Positions 1 through 6,340 are shown, counted from the first letter of the stretch. The stretch is DNA of 8,731 nt from Burkholderiales bacterium (GCA_024641225.1 JAHEDN010000091.1:1-8731); one strand, 5' to 3'. Made by a program: numbers and translations. Notes: generated from the letters alone by a model not told the origin.

Positions 1-402
1 GATGTCCTCGTTGGCGAGTCCGTTGCGTTCGGCGCCGAAAACGAACGCGACGTCGCCCGGCTCGCTGGCGAGATGCGAGTGTGCGCGCGCGGCCGCACTG
101 CGCAGGTCGAGCAGCGGCGGTCCGAACTCGCGTGCGTAGCCGGTCATGGCGAAGGACAGGCGCACGCCGTCCAGGGCCTGCGTCAGCGACTCGTGCACGC
201 TCGCCTTCTGAAGCACGTCCGCGGCATGGGTCGCAAAGGCGAGCGCCTCGTCATGGCTGCGGAACTCCGGCTCGCGCGGCGCCACCACGGCCAGCCGGCC
301 GAAGCCCATCGTGCGGATCGCGCGCGCCGCAGCGCCGATGTTGCCCGGATGGCTCGGCGCCACCAGCACGAAGCGGATGCGGTCGGCGACGGCGGTCTCC
401 AT
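1..402 (-). CDS. trmJ: tRNA (cytidine/uridine-2'-O-)-methyltransferase TrmJ, N-terminal part
   Basis: Partial gene. It reads leftward from an ATG at 402 and is still open at base 1, giving 134 codons of a protein that is about 245 residues in E. coli. In that family TrmJ is a cytoplasmic SPOUT methyltransferase that uses S-adenosylmethionine to 2'-O-methylate position 32 of tRNAs. Seen here: the SpoU motif 1 region SHPGNIGAAARA at residues 17-28 (with the family Asn and Arg), the stretch TMGFGRL just after it, and the motif 2 region FGAERNGLANEDI at 122-134, where the window ends. The remaining SAM-knot C-terminus lies outside. The start is chosen because the conserved strand (RIRFVLVAPSHPGN) begins within ten residues of it; only a weak purine run (GGGAAAG) precedes it. 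The gene is divergent from suhB, the same arrangement as trmJ/suhB in E. coli, which strengthens both calls. Confidence 0.93.
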   Translation of the reverse strand, partial: METAVADRIRFVLVAPSHPGNIGAAARAIRTMGFGRLAVVAPREPEFRSHDEALAFATHAADVLQKASVHESLTQALDGVRLSFAMTGYAREFGPPLLDLRSAAARAHSHLASEPGDVAFVFGAERNGLANEDI

Positions 403-445
403 GAAGTCGTCTTTCCCGGCGGCCGGCGCGATCGGCTCGCAACAG

Positions 446-451
446 TAGAAT
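446..451 (+). promoter_or_regulatory. candidate -10 element for suhB(-mutS)
   Basis: TAGAAT matches the sigma-70 -10 consensus at five of six positions and lies in the trmJ/suhB intergenic region, about 60 bases before the suhB ATG. A start near 457-459 would leave a leader of about 55 nt. No good -35 hexamer lies 16-18 bases upstream (the region is all G/C), so this is a composition-plus-position call only. Confidence 0.35.
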
Positions 452-459
452 GCGCGGCC

Positions 460-465
460 AGTCTA
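460..465 (-). promoter_or_regulatory. candidate -10 element for trmJ
   Basis: Read on the minus strand these bases are TAGACT, four of six matches to TATAAT, about 58 bases before the trmJ start codon. It sits back-to-back with the suhB candidate -10, so the two promoters would overlap. No convincing -35 is visible. Weak. Confidence 0.2.
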
Positions 466-487
466 GCGGCGCGTCGCCGATGCGCCC

Positions 488-502
488 TGCTCCTTCGACA
501 AT
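488..502 (+). promoter_or_regulatory. boxA-like element in the suhB leader
   Basis: TGCTCCTTCGACAAT resembles the rRNA antitermination boxA (TGCTCTTTAACAAT). The TGCTC and ACAAT ends and the central TT are kept, with one C for T change and one extra base in the middle. It lies 10 bases before the suhB ATG, where a Shine-Dalgarno would normally sit, and no Shine-Dalgarno is seen. In E. coli SuhB works with NusB/NusE, which bind boxA, and a boxA in the suhB leader mediates autoregulation. Assigning the same role here is inference. Confidence 0.35.
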
Positions 503-512
503 CCGTCTCCCG

Positions 513-1325
513 ATGCACCCGATGCTGAACACGGCCGTGAAAGCGGCCCGCAAGGCGGCAGCGATCATCAATCGCGCCAGCCTCGACCTCGACCTGATCC
601 GTGTGTCGACCAAGGGACGGCGCGACTTCGTGACCGAGGTCGACCGCGCCGCGGAGGCGGTGATCATCGAGACGCTCTCAACCGCCTACCCGCAGCACGC
701 CTTCCTCGCCGAGGAAAGCGGCGCCAGCGAAGGCGGGCGCGATGCCGAGTACACGTGGATCATCGATCCGCTGGACGGCACGACCAACTTCATCCACGGC
801 TTTCCGCAGTACGCCGTATCGATCGGGCTGCGCCACCGCGGCCAGCTGACGCAGGCCGTCGTCTACGACCCGACGCGCAACGAGCTGTTCACGGCCAGCC
901 GCGGCCGCGGCGCGTTCCTCAACGATCGACGCATCCGCGTCTCGCGCCGCGGGCAGCTGCGCGAATCGCTGATCGGCACCGGCTTTCCGTTCCGCCAGCT
1001 CGAGCACCTCGACGAGTACGTGCGCATGTTCAAGCGCATCACCGAGGAAACTGCCGGGATCCGCCGCCCCGGCGCCGCCGCGCTCGACCTCGCCTACGTC
1101 GCTGCCGGGCGCCTCGACGGGTTCTGGGAGTTCGGCCTGTCCCCCTGGGACATGGCCGCCGGCACGCTGATCATCATCGAGGCCGGCGGCTACGTCTCCG
1201 ATTTCGACGGCGAGGAAAATTACCTCTTCACCGGCAACGTGGTCTGCGGCGCCCCGAAGATCCACGAGCAGCTGCTGGCGCTGGTGCAGGACGTGCACCG
1301 CCGCGGCGAGCGGGCCGCGACCTGA
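513..1325 (+). CDS. suhB: SuhB: inositol-1-monophosphatase family protein / Nus factor
   Basis: A 270-residue protein, close to the 267 residues of E. coli SuhB. The ATG at 513 is chosen over in-frame ATGs at 450 and 480 because the protein then begins MHPMLNTAVKAARKA, the family's typical N-terminus; the ATG at 450 overlaps the candidate -10. Metal-site motifs of the Mg-dependent, Li-sensitive phosphatase fold are complete: EESG at 67-70, DPLDGTTNF at 85-93 and SPWDMAAG at 210-217 (Asp213). The family hydrolyses myo-inositol phosphates. In E. coli the main role is as a Nus factor in the NusB/NusE rRNA transcription complex that supports antitermination and ribosome maturation; I infer the same here from similarity. 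It is divergent from trmJ and followed after 17 bases by mutS, so the two genes are likely co-transcribed. No Shine-Dalgarno is evident; a boxA-like sequence occupies that place. Confidence 0.95.
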   Translation: MHPMLNTAVKAARKAAAIINRASLDLDLIRVSTKGRRDFVTEVDRAAEAVIIETLSTAYPQHAFLAEESGASEGGRDAEYTWIIDPLDGTTNFIHGFPQYAVSIGLRHRGQLTQAVVYDPTRNELFTASRGRGAFLNDRRIRVSRRGQLRESLIGTGFPFRQLEHLDEYVRMFKRITEETAGIRRPGAAALDLAYVAAGRLDGFWEFGLSPWDMAAGTLIIIEAGGYVSDFDGEENYLFTGNVVCGAPKIHEQLLALVQDVHRRGERAAT

Positions 1326-1342
1326 TTCGACCCCCCGCCGGC

Positions 1343-3955
1343 ATGGCCGCGCCCAACGCCAAGGCGACGCGCGAAAGCGAGCCTTCCGGCCATACGCCGA
1401 TGATGCAGCAGTACCTGCGCATCAAGGCGGAACATCCGGACGTGCTGATGTTCTACCGGATGGGCGACTTCTACGAGCTGTTCTACGACGACGCGCGCCG
1501 TGCCTCAAAGCTGATCAACATCACGCTGACCCAGCGCGGCGCCTCGGCCGGGGCGCCAATCCCGATGGCCGGCGTGCCGGTGGTGTCGGTCGAGCAGTAC
1601 CTGGCGCGGCTCGTGAAGCTCGGCGAGTCGGTGGCGATCTGCGAGCAGATCGGCGACCCGGCGACGAGCAAGGGCCCGGTCGAACGCAAGGTCGTGCGTG
1701 TGGTGACGCCGGGCACGCTGACCGAGCTGGCGCTGCTCGATGCCAAGAGCGATGCAGCGCTCGCGGCGCTGGCCTGCGATGGCCAGGGCGCCGTGGCGAT
1801 CGCCTGGCTGGTGCTGGCCAGCGGCGACCTGCGCGTCTCGCGTACGACGCGCGGCGAGCTCGAATCCGAACTGGCGCGCATCGCACCCACCGAGGTGCTT
1901 GTCGCCGACGACGACCGCGCGCCGGCGCCCGAAACCGAAGCGAAGCTGCAGCGACTGCCGCCATGGCATTTCGACGCCGAGCGCGGCGCCAGGCTGCTGC
2001 GCGAGCGGCTCGGCGTCGCCACGCTGGCGGCCTTCGGCATCGCAGACGAGCCGCTGATGCTGGCCGCTGCCGGCGCACTGCTCAACTACGCGCAGGACAC
2101 GCAGCAGGCGCCGTTGTCGCACGTGACGCGCATCACGGTCGAGCACGAGAGCGAGTTCGTCGCGCTCGATGCGGTGAGCCGGCGCAACCTGGAACTGACC
2201 GAGTCTCTGCGCGGCGACGGCGGACCGACGCTGTTTCGCCTGCTCGACCTGAACGCCACCGGCATGGGCAGCCGACGGCTGCGCCACTGGCTGCACCACC
2301 CGCAGCGGGAATCGGCGATCGCCCGCAGCCGGCAGGCGTTCATCGGCGCGCTGCACGACCTCGGCCTGGCCGAGGACGCGCAGGGGCCGTTACGACACGT
2401 GCCCGACCTGGATCGCATCGCCGCGCGCATCGCGCTCGCCAGCGTGCGGCCGCGCGAGCTGGCAGCGCTGCGCGACGCCGGACCGCGGCTGGCTGCGGTC
2501 AGCGAGTTGCTTCAGCCGATCGACACGCCCGATGGCGCCGCATGGCGCGAGCGATGCCTGCTGCCGCAGGCGATCGGCGAGGAGCTCGGCCGTGCGCTGC
2601 TGCCGGAGCCGGCGGCGCAGCTACGCGACGGCGACGTGATCGCCGCGCGCTTCGACGCCGAGCTGGACGAGCTGCGCGCGCTGCGCGACAACGTCGGCCA
2701 GTTCCTGATCGACCTGGAATCGCGCGAGAGAACGCGCACCGGCATCACCAACCTGCGCGTCGAATACAACCGCGTGCACGGCTTCTACATCGAGGTCACG
2801 CACGGCCAGGCCGCCAAGGTCCCCGACGACTACCGCCGCCGGCAGACGCTGAAGAACGCCGAGCGCTACATCACGCCGGAACTGAAGGCGTTCGAGGACA
2901 AGGCGCTGTCGGCGCAGGAGCGGGCACGGGCGCGCGAGCGCGAACTGTACGAGGCGCTGATCGCGCGGCTGCAGCCGCGGGTGGCCGAGCTGCTCGCCAC
3001 CGCCGACGCGGTGGCCACCGTCGATGCACTCGCCGCGCTGGCCCGTCATGCGCAGCGCGCGCGCTGGGTTGCACCCGAGTTCGGCGACGCGCCGGGCGTC
3101 GAAATCCGCGGCGCGCGGCATCCGGTGGTCGAAGACCAGATCGAACAGTTCGTCGCCAACGACTGCACGCTCGGCCCCGGCCGCCGGCTGCTCGTGATCA
3201 CCGGTCCCAACATGGGCGGCAAGTCGACCTACATGCGCTCGATCGCACTGATCGTGCTGCTCGCCTACGCCGGCAGTTACGTTCCGGCCGACGCGGCGCG
3301 GCTCGGGCCGGTCGACCGCATCCTCACCCGCATCGGCGCTGCCGACGATCTCGCACGCGGCGCCTCTACTTTCATGGTCGAGATGACCGAGGCGGCAGCA
3401 ATCCTGAACCGCGCGACCGATTCGAGCCTGGTGCTGATGGACGAGATCGGCCGCGGCACTTCGACCTTCGACGGGATGGCGCTCGCCGCAGCGATCGCCC
3501 GCGCGCTCGCCGAGAACAACCGCTGCTTCACACTGTTCGCGACCCATTACTTCGAACTGACCCAGCTGGCGCAGTGGCTGCCGGAGGTCGCCAACGTGCA
3601 TGTCGCGGCAGCTCAGGCACGCGGCAAGGTCGTGTTCCTGCACGAGGTTCGCGAGGGGCCGGCCAGCCAGAGCTACGGGCTGGCGGTGGCGCAGCTCGCC
3701 GGCGTGCCGCCGGAAGTGGTGCGCCGCGCACGATCGCTTCTCGCGCAGCTCGAGCAGCGGGCCGCGGGCGCGCAGCCGCAGCTCGACCTGTTTGCGAGCG
3801 GCGACGGCGCGCCCGCCGCGGCCGAAGACACGCCGCCGACCGATGCGTCCGCCGACGAACTGCGCGAGAGACTCGCGGCGACCGACATCGACTCGCTCTC
3901 GCCGCGAGAAGCGCTCGCGCTGCTATACGAACTGAAGGCGCTCGGCGCGCGCTGA
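1343..3955 (+). CDS. mutS: DNA mismatch repair protein MutS
   Basis: A full-length MutS of 870 residues (E. coli 853). The ATG at 1343 puts the conserved HTPMMQQYL at residues 17-25; the frame stays open far upstream through suhB, but that part is unrelated to MutS. Domains in order: mismatch-binding domain with the Phe-Tyr-Glu wedge (Phe43, Glu45) and GASAG; GDPATSKGPVERKV at 105-118; connector, core and clamp; then the ABC-type ATPase with Walker A GPNMGGKST (621-629), Walker B LMDE (698-701), GRGTST (703-708) and ATHYFEL with His735. QLDLF at 813-817 matches the beta-clamp-binding consensus, at the place where E. coli has QMSLL. The C-terminal helix (DSLSPREALALLYELKAL) resembles the tetramerisation tail. 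It recognises mispairs and recruits MutL. No key residue is missing. Translation may be coupled to suhB: the gap is 17 bases and has no clear Shine-Dalgarno. Confidence 0.98.
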   Translation: MAAPNAKATRESEPSGHTPMMQQYLRIKAEHPDVLMFYRMGDFYELFYDDARRASKLINITLTQRGASAGAPIPMAGVPVVSVEQYLARLVKLGESVAICEQIGDPATSKGPVERKVVRVVTPGTLTELALLDAKSDAALAALACDGQGAVAIAWLVLASGDLRVSRTTRGELESELARIAPTEVLVADDDRAPAPETEAKLQRLPPWHFDAERGARLLRERLGVATLAAFGIADEPLMLAAAGALLNYAQDTQQAPLSHVTRITVEHESEFVALDAVSRRNLELTESLRGDGGPTLFRLLDLNATGMGSRRLRHWLHHPQRESAIARSRQAFIGALHDLGLAEDAQGPLRHVPDLDRIAARIALASVRPRELAALRDAGPRLAAVSELLQPIDTPDGAAWRERCLLPQAIGEELGRALLPEPAAQLRDGDVIAARFDAELDELRALRDNVGQFLIDLESRERTRTGITNLRVEYNRVHGFYIEVTHGQAAKVPDDYRRRQTLKNAERYITPELKAFEDKALSAQERARARERELYEALIARLQPRVAELLATADAVATVDALAALARHAQRARWVAPEFGDAPGVEIRGARHPVVEDQIEQFVANDCTLGPGRRLLVITGPNMGGKSTYMRSIALIVLLAYAGSYVPADAARLGPVDRILTRIGAADDLARGASTFMVEMTEAAAILNRATDSSLVLMDEIGRGTSTFDGMALAAAIARALAENNRCFTLFATHYFELTQLAQWLPEVANVHVAAAQARGKVVFLHEVREGPASQSYGLAVAQLAGVPPEVVRRARSLLAQLEQRAAGAQPQLDLFASGDGAPAAAEDTPPTDASADELRERLAATDIDSLSPREALALLYELKALGAR

Positions 3956-3970
3956 CCCGCCGGTCAGTGC
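3949..3970. other. hairpin formed by the convergent stop codons of mutS and the FKBP gene
   Basis: GCGCTGACC pairs with GGTCAGTGC around a CGCC loop: nine pairs, one of them G-T. The left arm contains the mutS TGA and the right arm contains the TGA of the minus-strand FKBP gene. There is no T-tract on either side, so a classical rho-independent terminator is not shown. It is the only structure I can see between two converging genes that are 8 bases apart. Confidence 0.4.
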
Positions 3971-4485
3971 TCGGTGTCGTCGCGCGGCGAGTGAAGGTCC
4001 TGCGGCTCGACCACGCGCAGGAAGGCGGGCACCTGCGGACGATCGGCCGCCGCCAACTCGGCGTCGCTGGCCCGCTCCACGTTGCGCACGTGCACGTCGA
4101 AGCGCAGCGCCCAGCCGGCCAGCGGGTGGTTGCCGTCGAGCACCGCCACACCCTCGGCGATGTCGGTCACCGTGTAGACGCGACCGTCGGCCTGCCCCGG
4201 CAGCCCCTCGTAGCGCATGCCGACCTCGACCTTGGGTCCGAGCTTGCGGCACTCGACCAGATGCACGAGCGACGCGTCGGCATCGCCAAAGGCCTCGTCA
4301 GGCTCCAGCATCACCGTCCCGCGATAGCCGGCGTCCTGCCCGGCCAGCGCCGCTTCGATGCGCGGGAAGATGTCGCCCGCGCCGTGCAGGTACGCCAGCG
4401 GCGATTCGGACCTCTCGAGCAGGTTCCCCTGCGCGTCGAACATCGACACGTCGAGGCTGACCAGGCAACCGTCTTCGATCTTCAC
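3964..4485 (-). CDS. SlyD-like FKBP-type peptidyl-prolyl cis-trans isomerase
   Basis: A 173-residue cytoplasmic protein with no signal peptide. The FKBP part has the SlyD-style pattern: YLHGAGDIFPRIEAALAGQ at 32-50, then VMLEPDEAFGD (58-68) leading into an insert-in-flap domain (about 71-115), and the hallmark DGNHPLAGWALRFDV at 117-131. SlyD/FkpB proteins catalyse prolyl isomerisation and act as folding chaperones. The tail (about 145-173) is short and lacks the Cys/His-rich metal-binding region of E. coli SlyD. I therefore give no gene symbol; FkpB (SlpA) is the other close relative. The start is GTG at 4485, giving the usual short N-terminus (MKIEDGCLVSLDV). The only good Shine-Dalgarno (GAGGA, 4509-4513) is correctly spaced for an out-of-frame ATG at 4499, whose five-codon ORF ends on this GTG. 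The gene converges on mutS and is divergent from the roxA-like gene. Confidence 0.9.
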   Translation of the reverse strand: MKIEDGCLVSLDVSMFDAQGNLLERSESPLAYLHGAGDIFPRIEAALAGQDAGYRGTVMLEPDEAFGDADASLVHLVECRKLGPKVEVGMRYEGLPGQADGRVYTVTDIAEGVAVLDGNHPLAGWALRFDVHVRNVERASDAELAAADRPQVPAFLRVVEPQDLHSPRDDTEH

Positions 4486-4499
4486 GACTTGGACGTCAT
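4482..4499 (-). CDS. possible five-codon leader ORF overlapping the FKBP start
   Basis: ATG ACG TCC AAG TCG TGA (MTSKS). Its TGA shares bases with the GTG start of the FKBP gene in a GTGA overlap. GAGGA at 4509-4513 lies nine bases before this ATG, a normal Shine-Dalgarno distance, while the FKBP GTG is 23 bases away from it. Translation of this mini-ORF could deliver ribosomes to the GTG. Alternatives: chance, or a sequencing or real indel that separated an original ATG start from the FKBP frame. Confidence 0.25.
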   Translation of the reverse strand: MTSKS

Positions 4500-4523
4500 T
4501 CGGCGATATCCTCGTTGCCGATT
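4486..4523. promoter_or_regulatory. 38-bp divergent control region between the FKBP and roxA-like genes
   Basis: Too short to hold two separate promoters, so at least one must extend into the neighbouring coding sequence. On the minus strand CATAAT (4526 to 4521, overlapping the roxA ATG) is a five-of-six -10 match; initiation near 4514 would leave just enough leader for the GAGGA at 4509-4513. On the plus strand TATCCT (4507-4512) is a weak -10 candidate whose start point would fall almost on the roxA ATG, implying a leaderless or very short-leadered mRNA. No good -35 is seen for either. Confidence 0.3.
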
Positions 4524-5696
4524 ATGGCCCCGACCGCACTGACCCATCTCGGCAGCCACCCGGTCACCTGGTTCATGCGCGAGGTCTGGCAGCGGCGCCC
4601 GCTGCTCGTCCGGCAGGCGCTGCCCGGCTTTCGCCCACCGGTGACGCGCGAACAGATGTTTGCGCTCGCAGCCCGTGACGATGTCGAGTCGCGCTGCGTG
4701 ACCGCCTTCCGCGGGCGCGTCCGGCTGGCGCACGGTCCGCTCGCAGCGGGAGCACTGCCCGCGGTCACGCGCAGGCGCTGGACGTTGCTGGTCCAGGGGC
4801 TGGACCTTCATCTGCCCGCCGCGCATGCGCTGCTGCAGCGCTTCCGCTTCGTCTCGGACGCACGTCTCGACGACCTGATGGCGAGCTACGCCACCGACGG
4901 TGGCGGTGTCGGTCCGCACGTCGACTCGTATGACGTATTCCTCCTCCAGGCGCGCGGCCGTCGTCGCTGGCGCATCAGCCGGCAGCGCGACCTTGCGCTC
5001 GTGGAAGGCCTGCCACTGAAGGTCCTCGCCGACTTCCGTCCGGGCGAGGAATGGGTGCTCGAGCCCGGCGATCTGCTTTACCTCCCGCCGGGCGTCGCAC
5101 ACGACGGCGTGGCGCTCGGCGAGTGCATCACGCTGTCGGTCGGTTTCCGTGCGCCAGCGTGGCAGGAGCTCGTCGAGCCGTGGTTCCTGCAGCAGGCCGG
5201 TCGCGCGACGCTCAAGGGCCGCTACGCGGATCCGGGCGCGCGGCCGACGCGAAGGCCCGGTGCACTTCCCGTCGAGATGATCGAGCGGGCGTGGCAGCGA
5301 CTGTCGCGCCTGCGGCCGCGGCGCAGCGATGCCGTCGAAATGCTGCTTGCGCAGTTGACGGAGCCGAAGCCGCAGGTGATCTTCGATCGGCCGCGACGTC
5401 CGCCGGCTCTGGACGCGTTCGCGCGCACCGCGGCGGCCGGCCGCCTCAGGCTCCGCGCCGATGCACGCAGTCGTTGCCTGTACGCTGGGCGCTATTTCGC
5501 CATCAACGGCGAGGTCTGCGCGCCGGGCGACTTCGATCCTCGCCTGGCACGGCTTGCCGATACGCGTCAACTGGACGCAGACTCGCTATGCAGCGCTCCC
5601 GCGACGCTGCTGGCCATGTTGCATCAGTGGCTGGTCGCGGGCTGGCTGCACCGCGAAAGCCTGCGAATGTCGAGCGATGAACGAGCCCATACCTGA
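4524..5696 (+). CDS. roxA: RoxA/YcfD-like ribosomal protein L16 arginine hydroxylase (cupin, JmjC-type)
   Basis: A 390-residue Fe(II)/2-oxoglutarate oxygenase (E. coli YcfD is 373). The double-stranded beta-helix core carries the iron triad: His132 and Asp134 in GPHVDSYDVFLLQ, and His193 in YLPPGVAHDG. Arg147 in GRRRWRIS aligns with the 2-oxoglutarate-binding Arg140 of YcfD, at the same +7 offset as the first two iron ligands. The C-terminal region after about residue 220 would hold the dimerisation and winged-helix-like parts. The E. coli enzyme hydroxylates Arg81 of ribosomal protein L16; the same substrate is inferred, not shown. The ATG at 4524 is preferred; an in-frame TTG at 4515 would add three residues. 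Neither has a Shine-Dalgarno, so a leaderless start is possible. The gene is divergent from the FKBP gene and overlaps the next gene by 20 bases. Confidence 0.9.
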   Translation: MAPTALTHLGSHPVTWFMREVWQRRPLLVRQALPGFRPPVTREQMFALAARDDVESRCVTAFRGRVRLAHGPLAAGALPAVTRRRWTLLVQGLDLHLPAAHALLQRFRFVSDARLDDLMASYATDGGGVGPHVDSYDVFLLQARGRRRWRISRQRDLALVEGLPLKVLADFRPGEEWVLEPGDLLYLPPGVAHDGVALGECITLSVGFRAPAWQELVEPWFLQQAGRATLKGRYADPGARPTRRPGALPVEMIERAWQRLSRLRPRRSDAVEMLLAQLTEPKPQVIFDRPRRPPALDAFARTAAAGRLRLRADARSRCLYAGRYFAINGEVCAPGDFDPRLARLADTRQLDADSLCSAPATLLAMLHQWLVAGWLHRESLRMSSDERAHT

Positions 5697-6177
5697 CCCG
5701 CCGCCGCGACTTGCGATCGGATCGCGCGCCGAACTGGAGGCCGCGCTGCTGCAACTGATCGGCCGCGTGCGGCTGCAACTTCGCGTTTCGTCGACGGACC
5801 TGTCGGTGCTTGCGCTCGGCGACATGCGGCTGGTCGATGCGATGCGCTCGATGCTGGTGTCGCATCCGACCGGCCGCATCCATCTTCTGGTCGACGACAT
5901 GGCGTGGCTCGATACGCGTGCGCCGCGGCTGCGCAGCCTGCAGCGCAGCTTTTCCCATTCGCTGCTGGTCCGCCGCAGTGATCGGCAGGACCAGGTCGGG
6001 CACGACGTCGTGGCGCTCGGCGACGATCGCGACGCGCTGCGGCTGCAGCCCACGATCGGCATCCGTGGCGAGCTGTCGCTGGACAGCGGCACGCTCGCAC
6101 GACCGCTGATCAGCGAGTTCGACCGGCGCTGGGAACGCGCCACTCACAATCAACCGTCCCAGCCTCTCGGGCTCTAG
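5677..6177 (+). CDS. conserved-looking protein of unknown function, possible degenerate phospholipase-D-like fold
   Basis: A 166-residue soluble protein with no signal peptide or membrane segment. The ATG at 5677 lies inside the last codons of the roxA-like gene (20-base overlap), which suggests translational coupling. The frame is open further upstream, but that part lies wholly within roxA. The order of elements (SRAELEAALLQLIGRVRLQLRV near 16-37, then GRIHLLVDDMAWLD at 66-79, then LRSLQRSFSHSLLVRR at 85-100, then HDVVALGDDRDALRLQ at 109-124, then a C-terminal FDRRWERA) recalls a half-domain of the PLD superfamily with the catalytic HxK lost. From memory it resembles a domain found at the C-terminus of some betaproteobacterial GNAT-acetyltransferase proteins (possibly DUF7931); I could not verify this. 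A link with L16 hydroxylation rests on position only. Confidence 0.8.
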   Translation: MNEPIPDPPPRLAIGSRAELEAALLQLIGRVRLQLRVSSTDLSVLALGDMRLVDAMRSMLVSHPTGRIHLLVDDMAWLDTRAPRLRSLQRSFSHSLLVRRSDRQDQVGHDVVALGDDRDALRLQPTIGIRGELSLDSGTLARPLISEFDRRWERATHNQPSQPLGL

Positions 6178-6210
6178 GCAGACCGCGCGTTCGGGAGAGC
6201 GGACCCTGCC

Positions 6211-6239
6211 TTCCGATGCGGCGCCGCAGCAGGTACAAT
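6211..6239 (+). promoter_or_regulatory. candidate sigma-70 promoter of the small lipoprotein gene
   Basis: TACAAT at 6234-6239 matches the -10 consensus at five of six positions. TTCCGA at 6211-6216 is a partial -35 (three of six) with the ideal 17-base spacer. A start near 6246 would give a leader of about 95 nt. The gene between here and the terminator stands alone, so a dedicated promoter is expected. Confidence 0.5.
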
Positions 6240-6252
6240 CACGTACGCGTTT

Positions 6253-6264
6253 CCGGTATACCGG
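6253..6264. promoter_or_regulatory. perfect 12-bp palindrome in the lipoprotein leader
   Basis: CCGGTATACCGG is a perfect inverted repeat about 7 bases after the predicted transcription start. That position would suit an operator for a dimeric repressor. It cannot form a stable hairpin as it has no loop, so a DNA-level role is more likely than an RNA one. No regulator is encoded in the window. Confidence 0.3.
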
Positions 6265-6273
6265 CAGCAACCT

Positions 6274-6287
6274 GGCGGTCCACCGCC
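6274..6287. repeat. short inverted repeat in the lipoprotein leader
   Basis: GGCGGTCCACCGCC is an inverted repeat that could form a five-pair stem with a TCCA loop in the 5' untranslated RNA, 53 bases before the start codon. No T-tract follows. It could stabilise the leader or be a by-product of GC-rich sequence. Confidence 0.3.
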
Positions 6288-6340
6288 GTTCCCCGAGCCG
6301 AAGGCGCTTCACGACCAACCGAAACAGGAACCTTGCCCAA

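Noticed and set aside
450..512. Upstream extension of suhB from ATG 450 or 480.
   Set aside because: The family N-terminus MHPMLN begins at 513, and the ATG at 450 overlaps the likely -10 element.
1963..4542. An 859-codon open frame on the plus strand crossing mutS, the convergent junction and the antisense of the FKBP gene.
   Set aside because: It is the +1-type shadow of GC-rich mutS: the translation is Arg/Ala-rich noise with no domain, while the mutS frame holds every family motif and the FKBP frame is clear on the other strand.
4482..5570. A 362-codon open frame antisense to the roxA-like gene.
   Set aside because: No recognisable motif; the plus strand encodes a complete oxygenase with its iron triad.
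6177..6210. Possible terminator after the unknown gene: GGCAG and CTGCC could pair.
   Set aside because: Only five pairs with a 24-base loop and no T-tract; not supported as a terminator.
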